Shown: positions 22,302-30,755, counted from the stretch's first letter. The stretch: 32,181 nucleotides of DNA from Treponema sp. (GCA_031256445.1 JAIRQN010000037.1:1-32181); one strand, 5' to 3'. The notes: generated by a model from the sequence alone, not told the origin. Numbers and translations: made by a program.

Positions 22302-22948
22302 CGCCGCGTATGAATACGCAGCGCACGGATGCGCAGCGCATGGACGCGCAAAACGCGCTCGACCGGCTGATAATATTATTTTCCAAACTTCCCGGTATCG
22401 GGAAAAAAAGCGCCGGACGCATTGCGTATCACATACTGGATAACAATCCCGCTCTTGCGCATACTCTGGCGAAGGAACTTTCCGGACTTCATCAGGCAAT
22501 AAGGCGGTGCGGCACATGCGGCGGCTTTACGGAAACCGATCCATGCCAGGTGTGCTGCGATCCCGCCCGCGATCACTCGATCATCTGCGTAGTAGAATGC
22601 GCGCAGGATATGCGCATAATCGAAGACGCGCGCGAATTCCCCGGCGTTTATCATGTGCTTGGCGGTTTAATCGCGCCTCTGGAAGGAGTAAGCCCGGCGG
22701 ATCTTTCCATTGAAAAACTTGCCGCCCGTCTTTCCGGAAACGCATCTGCGGTGAAAGTAAAAGAACTTATACTTGCGCTCAATCCCACAATAGAAGGCGA
22801 TACCACAGCGCTTTATCTGCAAAAACTGTTCAACAGTTATGATGTCGAGATTTCACGTCTTGCGTCCGGCATGCCTGTCGGCGGAAATATCGAATATATT
22901 GATAAACTTACGCTGTCGCGAAGTTTCCGCGGCCGCGTGAAAGTCTGA
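22298..22948 (+). CDS. recR: Recombination mediator RecR
   Basis: This 216-residue protein has the RecR order: helix-hairpin-helix (LIILFSKLPGIGKKSAGRIAYHIL, about 24-47), a C4 zinc finger (C71, C74, C83, C86) and a Toprim domain (from about 94; ICVVEC, GVYHVLGG, ALNPTIEGDTTALYL). It acts with RecO (and RecF) to load RecA on single-stranded gaps. The GTG start at 22298 overlaps the ybaB stop. The first 18 residues (MTPRMNTQRTDAQRMDAQ) are an unusual repetitive extension before the family start at NALDRLI; an in-frame ATG at 22340 would remove most of it. Confidence 0.95.
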   Translation: MTPRMNTQRTDAQRMDAQNALDRLIILFSKLPGIGKKSAGRIAYHILDNNPALAHTLAKELSGLHQAIRRCGTCGGFTETDPCQVCCDPARDHSIICVVECAQDMRIIEDAREFPGVYHVLGGLIAPLEGVSPADLSIEKLAARLSGNASAVKVKELILALNPTIEGDTTALYLQKLFNSYDVEISRLASGMPVGGNIEYIDKLTLSRSFRGRVKV

Positions 22949-23003
22949 TTGTTTTTCAATCCTTTCCGCCGAAAAACATCTTTTCGCTTTTACCGAAGCA
23001 TTT

Positions 23004-23105
23004 TCAGAAATTAGCGTCTTCGATAATTGCACCCCAGGACATCTTAACTGATTCAACGTACGTCAGATAACGCGCCAAAACGGCACAATTTCCATCAGTG
23101 AACAT
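23004..23105 (-). other. Short open frame resembling a worn polA tail
   Basis: A 33-residue minus-strand frame (MFTDGNCAVLARYLTY, then VESVKMSWGAIIEDANF) lies just downstream of the polA stop. It has no ribosome site. Its VESVKMSWGA resembles the VETGKCWGA near the end of PolA here, with about six identities over 22 aligned positions by eye. It may be a decayed fragment of a duplicated polA 3' end, or chance. The rest of 22949-23166 shows no gene. Confidence 0.2.
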
Positions 23106-23166
23106 TTTAGGGAACGGGAAAAAATTGGCTTAATGCCCGGATCAAATATGTATGAAGCGAAATTTC

Positions 23167-26073
23167 TTAGTGAAAAGCGCCCCAGCACTTTCCGGTTTCT
23201 ACGCTTACGCGCAATGGTATACGCAGGGTAACCGCATTTTCCATTTCTTCCCTGATTATTTTAACAGTATCACCGGCTGCATCCCTGGGACACTCAAAGA
23301 TTAGCTCATCATGAACCTGAAGCAGAAGGCGGGCGCATCCGGCGTTTTTTGAGACAGATTGAAGACAGGAAAGCCGTCTGTCAAGATTGAGCATCGCGGT
23401 TTTTACAATGTCAGCCGCGGAACCCTGGATGGGCGTGTTAACCGCAATGCGCTCGGCGGCGAATTTCTCGGTTTTGTTACGCGAATTAATAGCGGGAATG
23501 TAGCGGCGGCGGCCGGAAATTGTAGTAACATAGCCCGTCTGTTCGGTTTTTTTAATCAGGTTTTCTATAAACTGACGGACGCCTGAGTATGTGTTAAAAT
23601 AGGCGCTTATAAAAGCCTGAGCTTCTGTACGGCTGATATTAAGTTCATTCGCGAGGCGAAAGGCGCTCATTCCGTACATAACGCCGAAATTGATTGTTTT
23701 CGCCACGCGCCGCTGATCGCTGTTCACGTCTTTTTCATCAATGCCGAAGATCATTGCCGCGGTTCGGGCGTGGACATCTTTACATTCATTAAAAGAGGAA
23801 ACAAGATTTTTATCGCCGGAAAGATGAGCCAGTATGACCAACTCTATCTGGCTGTAGTCCGCGGAAACAAGAATACAGCCCGATTTCGCGATAAAAGCTT
23901 CCCTGATGCGGCGGCCTTCTTCGGCGCGGATTGGGATATTCTGCAGATTCGGTTCGCGGCTGGAAAGGCGGCCTGTGGCGGTTCCCGTCTGAACAAAGTT
24001 TGTATGCAGCCGGCCTTCGCTGTCAGCCATTTCAGCTAACGTATCGACATATGTGGATTTTAATTTCGCCAGCGTTCTGTGGCGCAGAATAAGAGCCGGA
24101 ACAGGGTCTTCACGCGACAATTCCTCCAGGGCGGCCGCGTCGGTGGAAAAGCCGGTTTTTGTTTTCTTTCCGGGATTCAGTTTGCGCTCAACAAAAAGCA
24201 CTTCCTGAAGCTGTTTGGTAGAGGAGAGGTTAAACTCATGCCCGACTGTATCCCATGTCTGCTTTTGAATGTTATCCAGTTCCGCGGCCAGCTCAACGCC
24301 GTAACCTGTAAGCGCTTTGGGATCAATTTTAATTCCTTCGCCTTCCATCTCGGCGAGTATGGGAAGAAGCGGCATTTCCAGTTTTTCAAAAAGAGCAACA
24401 GCGTCGTTTTTTTTCAATACCGGCTCAAAGTAACAGTTGAGCCTTATGCAATAATCGGCGTCTTCGCAGGAGTAGCGGGTTGCGGTTTCAAGGGAAACAG
24501 CGTCAAAAGCGCAGCCTTTCGGCACAATATCAGCGTATTTAACGGGCGTAAAATCAAAAAAACAAGAAACAAGAGAATCCAGCGAATAGTTATTGCGTTC
24601 AGGATCGGCAAGCCACGCGGCTATCATCGTATCGCGTATTCTGCACTGCCACCTCTCCATGCCCCAGCCGCGGCTCACCTTATAGTCATATTTGGCGTTA
24701 TGCGCTACAACAGCCATTTCGTTATCTGCAAATAACGGAGCAAGCAAAGCGCGTGCCTTTTCAGGATTAATAAAAGCGGAACCCGCGCCGCCCTGCGCGT
24801 CAATCCCGTGAGGCGCAAGCGGCACATAAAATGCCTCTTTTGGCTTCAGCGCCAGCGAAATTCCAATAGGGCGCGAATTCCACGCGTCAAGGGAATCGGT
24901 TTCAAAATCTATGGCTAAAAGTTTTTGGCTTTTCGCCTGTATAAGGATTGATTTTAACTCTTCTATATCCAGAATTGTCTTATAGATGCCGTCTCCAAGC
25001 AGACGCTGATCAGGCGCGTCAAATTTTACTCCCGCGGCAGGACCTGACGCGCCGTCTTCAGCTTCATTTACAGCGCCGGATTGTGGAGGCATTTGACTGC
25101 TGAATTCCGTTTTTACTTCCGCGTCAAGCTGTTTCGCGCTCTGGCGGATACCTTCGCGCATCAGCACCTTTGCGCCGGCGGAACGATCAAGGTTTTCCGC
25201 AGAAAGCTCATCAATACCGCCTATAGGCAGCGGCACATCGTATCGAAGGCGAATCAGTGATTGTGAAAAGTAGGCGCTGTCTTTTCCTTCCGATAATTTT
25301 TTGCCTGTAGAGCCTTCTATGGCGGCGATATTTTTATAGATCGAATCAAGCGAACCGTAACGTGTCATCAATTTAACAGCGGTTTTATCGCCGATTCCCT
25401 TAACTCCGGGAACATTGTCTGAGCTGTCGCCTGTAAGGGAAAGCAGATCAAGAATTTTATCGTGTTCTATGCCCCACTCGGCTTTTACTTCATCAGGGCC
25501 GATAAGCTCCCAGGCAGGGCCCGAAGCGCCGCCGGCAGATGCGCTCTCGGTTCTGTTGACTTTAGCGGGACGCAATTCAAAAATTCCATCTCCGACAAGC
25601 TGAAGCAGATCTTTGTCCGAAGACAGAATGTAACACTGCCGTTTTTCGCCGCGGCACTTTTCCGCCAGAGCGGCTATAATATCGTCAGCTTCAAAACCTT
25701 CCGCCTTGACGCTTTTTACGCCAAGGGCGGCGAGAAATTCTTCAACTAACGGAACCTGCTCATGCAGATCGTCGGGAGCTTTTTGCCTGTTGGCTTTGTA
25801 TTCAGGATACATCCGGTGACGGAAGGTAGGAGTGCGCGAATCAAAAATGGCGGCAAGCCTTAGCGGTATTTCAGGTTTATTAAGCAGTTTGCCGTCTTTA
25901 TCAGCGGCAGGCGCACCGTAGTTAAGCAGCGATACAATCGTACGTGAAAATCCAAACAGGGCCGAAACATTCCTGCCGGAATTATTTTTTAAAGGATGAG
26001 ATAAAAAAGCAAAATATGATCGATAAATTAAACCATAAGCGTCAATCAAATAAAGGGGCGGGAGATTTTTCAT
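23167..26073 (-). CDS. polA: DNA polymerase I
   Basis: This 968-residue enzyme has all three domains. The 5'-3' nuclease is at about 1-300 (LIDAYGLIYRSYFAF, EADDIIAAL, SSDKDLLQL, LTGDSSDNVPGVKGIG). The 3'-5' exonuclease is at about 360-560 and appears active, with DFETDSLD, AHNAKYD and YSCEDADYC carrying the expected acidic residues. The polymerase fills the rest: motif A SADYSQIELVILAHLSGD, motif B RRVAKTINFGVMYG, motif C LLQVHDELIFE. It fills gaps in repair and removes RNA primers. A linker at about 300-360 is low-complexity. No Shine-Dalgarno sequence precedes the ATG; an extended -10 (TGCTATAAT) ends 6 bases before it, so the message is probably leaderless. It is divergent from the FliK-like gene. 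Confidence 0.96.
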   Translation of the reverse strand: MKNLPPLYLIDAYGLIYRSYFAFLSHPLKNNSGRNVSALFGFSRTIVSLLNYGAPAADKDGKLLNKPEIPLRLAAIFDSRTPTFRHRMYPEYKANRQKAPDDLHEQVPLVEEFLAALGVKSVKAEGFEADDIIAALAEKCRGEKRQCYILSSDKDLLQLVGDGIFELRPAKVNRTESASAGGASGPAWELIGPDEVKAEWGIEHDKILDLLSLTGDSSDNVPGVKGIGDKTAVKLMTRYGSLDSIYKNIAAIEGSTGKKLSEGKDSAYFSQSLIRLRYDVPLPIGGIDELSAENLDRSAGAKVLMREGIRQSAKQLDAEVKTEFSSQMPPQSGAVNEAEDGASGPAAGVKFDAPDQRLLGDGIYKTILDIEELKSILIQAKSQKLLAIDFETDSLDAWNSRPIGISLALKPKEAFYVPLAPHGIDAQGGAGSAFINPEKARALLAPLFADNEMAVVAHNAKYDYKVSRGWGMERWQCRIRDTMIAAWLADPERNNYSLDSLVSCFFDFTPVKYADIVPKGCAFDAVSLETATRYSCEDADYCIRLNCYFEPVLKKNDAVALFEKLEMPLLPILAEMEGEGIKIDPKALTGYGVELAAELDNIQKQTWDTVGHEFNLSSTKQLQEVLFVERKLNPGKKTKTGFSTDAAALEELSREDPVPALILRHRTLAKLKSTYVDTLAEMADSEGRLHTNFVQTGTATGRLSSREPNLQNIPIRAEEGRRIREAFIAKSGCILVSADYSQIELVILAHLSGDKNLVSSFNECKDVHARTAAMIFGIDEKDVNSDQRRVAKTINFGVMYGMSAFRLANELNISRTEAQAFISAYFNTYSGVRQFIENLIKKTEQTGYVTTISGRRRYIPAINSRNKTEKFAAERIAVNTPIQGSAADIVKTAMLNLDRRLSCLQSVSKNAGCARLLLQVHDELIFECPRDAAGDTVKIIREEMENAVTLRIPLRVSVETGKCWGAFH

Positions 26074-26079
26074 GCGTTA

Positions 26080-26115
26080 ATTATAGCATAAATTAATATA
26101 AATATGATATATAAT
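26080..26115. promoter_or_regulatory. Divergent -10 elements for polA and the FliK-like gene
   Basis: Leftward, TGC plus TATAAT (26085 down to 26080) is an extended -10 ending 6 bases before the polA ATG (26073). Rightward, TATAAT (26110-26115) ends 5 bases before the ATG at 26121. Both genes lack ribosome sites. The -35 regions are weak and AT-rich. Confidence 0.5.
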
Positions 26116-26120
26116 GCCTC

Positions 26121-27206
26121 ATGCAAGTGCATAAACCTTCTGATACGCCGGCAGGAAAAATTGCGAAAATGCCGCAGGCGGCGCAGAATATTCAGTCCAA
26201 AACACAACTGACGCAAACCATAAAATCCGCTTCATTGCATAATGCGCGGGAAATTTCATTGCATAATGCGCGTTCAATGTCCTCTCTTATTTCTTCCGCC
26301 GGGCTTCCCGCAGACAAATTATCAGCTTCCATAATTTCCTTTGCGCGCTTTTTTTCCCTGCCCATAAAGCCGGAATTAATGGCGCATATTCGCAGACAGG
26401 CTTTTACGCATCCGGCAAAAATTATGTCACAGCAGACTGCGCCATCGCCGGCTCCTGTGACCGCGCAGCCAGCAGCTTCTAAATTGACAGGAACGTCATT
26501 AAACGCTGAAACATTCCGCGAGGCGCTTTCTCTTGCCGCGGCCGCGGCTGAAAGCAAGGGAGTGGAACTTCAGCAGAAAGGGCTTGAAGCGTACGCGCAG
26601 ACCTTTGATCCGGACTGGACGGAAAGTAAAGAAAACGGAGGACGCAGGCAGCGGAATAAAGACCAAAGTGAAAAAGAAGAAGAAAAATCACCGCCTAAAA
26701 CATTTTCCATTACAGCCGCCGATCTTAAAGAAAGAGCACTTGAACATGCGCGCGGCGATTCGTTACTTGCAATACTGAACAGGCTGCCAGGCAAGAACGG
26801 GCAGCGCTGGATTGTTCTTCCTTTTCATTTCAGCGAAGGCGACGGTTATACCGGCGGCGTCTATACAGGCAGGGATTTTAGCGTCTCGCTGAGAATATTG
26901 CTTGACGCGCAATCAGTTTCCAACCGCGCCGCTTTAATGGCGATGGATATAAAAATTAACAACGAACGAAAATGGCTGTTTGTAATGGAGTCCGCAAATG
27001 AGAAACCTGCAAGGCTTACCGTTTATCTTTCCGGTGATGCGGCGCAAAATGTTCATTCAGGAATAAAGAGCGAACTATCCCGCCTTCTGGAAATAGAGCC
27101 TGAGCGCCTTTTTATAAAAAGTGGCTGCGCAGGCATCGCGGAGGCGTTCCCCTGCGAGTCAGACTGCGCCGGCGGACTGTTACGCGAAATAGACGAGGCT
27201 GTCTGA
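26121..27206 (+). CDS. Hypothetical protein, possible FliK-like flagellar hook-length control relative
   Basis: This 361-residue protein has a polar, Ala/Ser/Gln/Pro-rich N-terminal half (1-200, including a Lys/Glu-rich stretch NKDQSEKEEEKSPPK) and a compact C-terminal domain (about 205-345) with RWIVLPFHFSEGDGYTGGVYTG, SVSLRILLDAQ and ARLTVYLSG. The layout of a disordered N-terminus plus a folded C-terminus is like FliK, as is its pairing with an FhlB-like gene, but I see no decisive signature. Residues 40-52 contain SLHNAR twice, encoded by a 24-base tandem duplication. The ATG lacks a ribosome site and is 5 bases after a TATAAT. The stop overlaps the next start by one base (TGATG). Other possibility: a spirochaete-specific protein unrelated to FliK. 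Confidence 0.6.
   Translation: MQVHKPSDTPAGKIAKMPQAAQNIQSKTQLTQTIKSASLHNAREISLHNARSMSSLISSAGLPADKLSASIISFARFFSLPIKPELMAHIRRQAFTHPAKIMSQQTAPSPAPVTAQPAASKLTGTSLNAETFREALSLAAAAAESKGVELQQKGLEAYAQTFDPDWTESKENGGRRQRNKDQSEKEEEKSPPKTFSITAADLKERALEHARGDSLLAILNRLPGKNGQRWIVLPFHFSEGDGYTGGVYTGRDFSVSLRILLDAQSVSNRAALMAMDIKINNERKWLFVMESANEKPARLTVYLSGDAAQNVHSGIKSELSRLLEIEPERLFIKSGCAGIAEAFPCESDCAGGLLREIDEAV
26231..26272 (+). repeat. Tandem repeat, 24-base period, in the FliK-like gene
   Basis: TTCATTGCATAATGCGCG occurs at 26231-26248 and again, identically, at 26255-26272, with six bases between. It keeps frame and encodes SLHNAR twice. The identity at the DNA level suggests a recent duplication. Confidence 0.85.
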
Positions 27207-27454
27207 TGAAAAAGAAAAAAATGGCCTCCGCTATCGGGTACAGAAACGGCGATATCGCGCCTATGCTGCTGGCATCCGGCAGAGGCAGGGAAGCCGATCT
27301 TATAATAGCAGCGGCGCGTGAAGCGGGAATCAGCGTGATAGAAGACTCGTCTCTTGCCAGCCTGCTTGACTCAAGCGCAAAACCCGGCGATTTTATCCCG
27401 CCGTGGTGCTGGGAAGCGGCCGCTAAAATTCTTGCGTTTGTGTCAAAATATTGA
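27206..27454 (+). CDS. FhlB-like protein (FlhB C-terminal domain homologue)
   Basis: This 82-residue protein matches the isolated C-terminal cytoplasmic domain of the flagellar export switch FlhB: MASAIGYRNGDIAPMLLASGRGREADLIIAAAREAGISVIEDSSLASLL, then GDFIPPWCWEAAAKILAFV. The autocleavage NPTH motif and the membrane part of full FlhB are absent, as in the stand-alone FhlB/YlqH proteins. It is likely cytoplasmic and may interact with the export gate, helping to switch substrate class. It is translationally coupled to the FliK-like gene (TGATG), with GAGG 9 bases upstream. This pairing supports a flagellar export role for both. Confidence 0.85.
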   Translation: MKKKKMASAIGYRNGDIAPMLLASGRGREADLIIAAAREAGISVIEDSSLASLLDSSAKPGDFIPPWCWEAAAKILAFVSKY

Positions 27455-27516
27455 ATCTATCGCGTTTTGCGGGAGATCTTTATGATAAATAATATCTATA
27501 ACATTTTTGACTATAT

Positions 27517-28899
27517 TTATACTGGTTTTACTTCCAGATCTATCCCTCGGCGGGCGATTACTTTGCACTTTGTAAATGTTCCCATTTGCGGAACGGCGGC
27601 GGCTGCAATCACAGCCGTCCCGTCAATATCAGGCGCCTGACAGTAAAGCCGCCCAAGACAGAAATCTTTCCCGCCGCTGTCCCCGGCAGACTCAAGCCTC
27701 TCTTCTGTCAGCACATCAAGAGTCCTGCCAACAAAGCGATCCATATTTTTTTCTGTTATATGTATTTGTTTTTCCTCAATTATTTGTTTTCTCTTGAGCG
27801 CTGTTTTTAAAGATACGCGCTTTTTCATGTTATAAGCCTGCGTGCCTTCTTCCCTTGAGTATGTAAAACAGCCTGCCCAGTCAAGGGCCGCTTTCTCCTG
27901 AAATTCGAGCAGCGCTGAAAAATCTTCATCCGTTTCTCCGGGAAAGCCAAGTAAAAATGTTGAACGAATAACCGCGGACGGAAAACGGGAACGGATAGTT
28001 TCGAGTAACTCAAGGTATATTTGCGCGTTTCCCCGGCGATTCATTGCCGAAAGAATTTTGGGAGACGCGTGCTGAAATGGAATGTCAAAGTAGGGAAGAA
28101 TACGCATTCGTCCGGCGCGGCGCGTATCCTCTTCCATTATGTCAAGAATTTTAAGCGGGAAATGATCGGGGTGAATGTATAAAAGACGCGCCCAAAAATC
28201 CCCCTTTAACGCGGATATTGCTTCCAGCAGTTCTGGCAGTTTTGAGATAGCCGGCTCTCCCTGAGCATCTGTCCCAAAGGCGCCGATATCCTGGCCTATT
28301 ATGCAAAGCTCCCTGATACCGCGCCCCAAAAGAGCGCGGCATTCTTCCAGAATGTCAGGGATTTCCCGGCTGTAAAGATTTCCGCGAATGAGCGGAATCG
28401 CGCAGTAAGAACAGCGGTTATTGCAGCCATCGCTTATTTTTACATAAGCCGAGCCGGGGAGAGACAAAAGCGGCCTTTCCCCCGGCGGAAAAGAACCGGG
28501 ATGCTGAATTTTCAGGTCAACAGAAGAAGGAGACGGCAAAGAGGAGGCTGTCAGTTTTTCAACAGCTTCCACAATTTGCGCCGGATTTTCCACGCCGATA
28601 AAAGCGTCGGCTTCCGTTAAAATATCCGGGAGTTCTTTCGCATAACGCTGTGAAAGGCATCCTGCAAGAAGAATTTTCTTATCGGGGTAAAGTCTGCGCC
28701 ATTCAAGAACGGCGTTAATGGATTCCTGTTTCGCGCTTTCAATAAAACCGCAGGAATTAACGATAATTACATCCGCCAAATCAGCGCCCGCTAAATCAGC
28801 GCCCGCGCTTTCCCAGCCCGCGCTGTTTAAACGCGCCATCATGTTTTCGCCGTCAACCTGATTTTTAACGCATCCGAAGGGATCAAGAAAATATTTCAT
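27517..28899 (-). CDS. rimO: Ribosomal protein uS12 methylthiotransferase RimO
   Basis: This 460-residue enzyme has the three-part MiaB/RimO layout. The N-terminal UPF0004 domain holds cluster cysteines C10, C50 and C81; the radical SAM domain holds C159, C163 and C166 (CNNRCSYC); a TRAM domain forms the C-terminus. FGCVKNQVDGE, close to the LGCxKNxVDSE signature, and YVKISDGCNNRCSYCAIP with PLIRG favour RimO over MiaB. It adds a methylthio group to an aspartate of ribosomal protein S12. There is no Shine-Dalgarno sequence; the ATG follows the rodZ-like stop by 21 bases, so it is probably translated from the operon message. Residues 32-41 contain AGADL twice. Confidence 0.93.
   Translation of the reverse strand: MKYFLDPFGCVKNQVDGENMMARLNSAGWESAGADLAGADLADVIIVNSCGFIESAKQESINAVLEWRRLYPDKKILLAGCLSQRYAKELPDILTEADAFIGVENPAQIVEAVEKLTASSLPSPSSVDLKIQHPGSFPPGERPLLSLPGSAYVKISDGCNNRCSYCAIPLIRGNLYSREIPDILEECRALLGRGIRELCIIGQDIGAFGTDAQGEPAISKLPELLEAISALKGDFWARLLYIHPDHFPLKILDIMEEDTRRAGRMRILPYFDIPFQHASPKILSAMNRRGNAQIYLELLETIRSRFPSAVIRSTFLLGFPGETDEDFSALLEFQEKAALDWAGCFTYSREEGTQAYNMKKRVSLKTALKRKQIIEEKQIHITEKNMDRFVGRTLDVLTEERLESAGDSGGKDFCLGRLYCQAPDIDGTAVIAAAAVPQMGTFTKCKVIARRGIDLEVKPV
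28778..28807 (-). repeat. Tandem 15-base duplication in rimO
   Basis: AAATCAGCGCCCGCT is followed at once by AAATCAGCGCCCGCG (plus-strand reading), differing only at the last base. It keeps frame and encodes a doubled AGADL in the N-terminal domain, just before the conserved ADVIIVNSCGF strand. Confidence 0.85.
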
Positions 28900-28920
28900 T
28901 TAAGCGGACGGCTAAGTGAT

Positions 28921-30036
28921 TTATGTATTGCCGGCTTCAAGACGTATCAGCACAAGACGGTAACGGTTATCGTCATCCCTGACCCAGCGTATATCAGCTA
29001 CCACAACTTCGCCCGCCGCGCCGATTTCCAGCGGCACTGTTCTGCCGCCGCCTATAACCTGGAACTTTCCCGCCTGCGCGTTAGACGCCCAAATGCGAAT
29101 GCCGTTTTGCGCCTGGATATTGAGTTCATCCGAACGCTGAAAATATCTTTCATTCCTGCCTCTGCGATCCTGCTCCCGGAGTATTTCCCAGCGAAACATG
29201 CAAAAGCCCTGGAAACTTGACTGAAGGGTAAATGGATACGCCGAAGGAGACGAAGGAAATACAGTGGCAGTCGTCATACTTGCCGTATTAACCGTAATGG
29301 GACTGTTCTGCCCCGTACCTGACGCGGCATCGTACATTGCAACCGAGTCCATCAGCAGAAAATGAAGCAGGACGCCCATATCGGCGTTGTTCTTGGCAAA
29401 ATCAGCGACCGTTATGCGCAACTCAGGGATTCCGTCATTATTTAGATCGACATGCGCTTCCTGGCTTAAATCCAGAATTACCGAATTTGAAGGAGTGCGG
29501 ATTGTAACAGCTTCTCCAAGATTGGCAAGTTCCAGTTTATACATCTCGGAGGAAACGGAAACAAGAATCGAATCATCTCTGTAAAGACGTTTCTCCATGG
29601 AGTTTCCTTCCAGCATGTACTCTGTCGGAACGCGGCTTACAGACACAGCTTCCGCAGGTTTTCTGGGCAGCGTAGGAATAAACTTATAAAGACCCCAGCC
29701 GCCTGCGCCTACAGCAATCAGGATAAGGAATAACGGAAGGATAAATCTGGGAATACCCCTTTGCGGCTTAAGAAGCTGTTCTACAGGAATAGGCTGTTCC
29801 TGAATACGGAGCGCCCGGTAAAGTGAAATCAGTTTTTGAACATCAAGATCAAGATATGCGCCATAATTTTTTAAAAAACCGATAACATACGGCTCTCCGG
29901 GGAAAACCGAAAAATTTTCAGTCTCCAGAGCTTCAAGATAACGCAGCGATATATTTGTATCGCGGCAAATTTGATCAAAACTCAGCCCTTTTTCATTGCG
30001 GGCATCTCTTAATTTTTCACCCAGAGATTCCATCAC
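28921..30036 (-). CDS. RodZ-like helix-turn-helix membrane protein
   Basis: This 371-residue protein has an N-terminal Xre/RodZ-type helix-turn-helix (LGEKLRDARNEKGLSFDQICRDTNISLRYLEALETENF, residues 5-42, then PGEPYVIGFLKNYGAYLDLD). A basic linker leads to one transmembrane helix at about 97-120, and a C-terminal extracytoplasmic part of about 250 residues follows. That is the RodZ layout: the cytoplasmic domain contacts MreB and the outer part the cell-wall machinery. The outer part is longer than usual and beta-rich. GGGAGG precedes the start; two ATGs are adjacent (30036 and 30033). It lies 14 bases after the LolA-like gene in an operon with rimO. A DNA-binding role cannot be excluded. 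Confidence 0.85.
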   Translation of the reverse strand: MMESLGEKLRDARNEKGLSFDQICRDTNISLRYLEALETENFSVFPGEPYVIGFLKNYGAYLDLDVQKLISLYRALRIQEQPIPVEQLLKPQRGIPRFILPLFLILIAVGAGGWGLYKFIPTLPRKPAEAVSVSRVPTEYMLEGNSMEKRLYRDDSILVSVSSEMYKLELANLGEAVTIRTPSNSVILDLSQEAHVDLNNDGIPELRITVADFAKNNADMGVLLHFLLMDSVAMYDAASGTGQNSPITVNTASMTTATVFPSSPSAYPFTLQSSFQGFCMFRWEILREQDRRGRNERYFQRSDELNIQAQNGIRIWASNAQAGKFQVIGGGRTVPLEIGAAGEVVVADIRWVRDDDNRYRLVLIRLEAGNT

Positions 30037-30050
30037 GTTCCTCCCGCATT

Positions 30051-30755
30051 TTAATCAACATCCCTAAAAAGAAAATTGTTATACATACTTGCATTTGGCG
30101 GCGGATCATAAATAAACCGCTGTTCCGGAATTCCCTGATTGATCTTGATATTGGAAAAATCAAAACGAACATCGCCTTCGGCAATTGTCCTGCCCTCTAT
30201 CCTGCGAATTAATCGCGTATCAGGATTAATGCTTAAAACAATCTCCCTGAAGCCTTCGGAAATCGTTCTTCTGCCAAGGCGCAGTTTAACCACCATTTCC
30301 TGGGAATTGTTATCCAGCGGAACCGGAGCCGGCCCGACATCATAAGAAGGGATATAATTGCGTCTCAGCATGGAAAGCCCATGCGCGCTTGCTATTCCTG
30401 CGCCTGCCGCTCCTGTTCTTCTGGTTTGATTGACAGTCTGGCTTAAAACCGCCCTGAATTCCGGCAAATATATAGTAAGTAATTCACCGTTATAAACAAT
30501 TACCTGATTCGCAGGCCGGGTAAAGTCTATCCTCAGAAACGAAGGCGACAGGTGATTCACGGTTCCTGTCATATCCGTATTGCCTGAACGGATTACTATT
30601 GACGCTTCATAATCCTTTATTATGCTGTATTGATCCGATACCATTTCCAGGTATCTTTCCGCGGTAATTATATCCTGACCATAAAGAAGACCTATATTTA
30701 GAACCAGCATCAGAACAAGAAAAATCCTTGAATCTCCTGGTTTGAATTTTGACAC
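30051..30755 (-). CDS. LolA-like outer-membrane lipoprotein carrier protein
   Basis: With the GTG at 30755 the product has 234 residues; the GTG is six bases after GAGG. An upstream ATG at 30779 would add MCNFMRLT and lie 2-3 bases from the predicted transcription start. The N-terminus (SKFKPGDSRIFLVLMLVLNIGLLYGQ) is a signal peptide. The mature part has the LolA-type pattern: ITAERYLEMVSDQYSIIKDYEASIVIR, then MTGTVNHLSPSFLRIDFTRPANQVIVYNGELLTIYLPE and VLSINPDTRLIRRIEGRTIAEGDVRFDFSNIKIN. LolA carries lipoproteins across the periplasm. It heads the lolA-like, rodZ-like, rimO operon. Confidence 0.8.
   Translation of the reverse strand: MSKFKPGDSRIFLVLMLVLNIGLLYGQDIITAERYLEMVSDQYSIIKDYEASIVIRSGNTDMTGTVNHLSPSFLRIDFTRPANQVIVYNGELLTIYLPEFRAVLSQTVNQTRRTGAAGAGIASAHGLSMLRRNYIPSYDVGPAPVPLDNNSQEMVVKLRLGRRTISEGFREIVLSINPDTRLIRRIEGRTIAEGDVRFDFSNIKINQGIPEQRFIYDPPPNASMYNNFLFRDVD

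Noticed and set aside
24079-24735. 218-residue plus-strand open frame inside polA
   Set aside because: It lies antisense to well-conserved polymerase I coding sequence and shows no family pattern or ribosome site.
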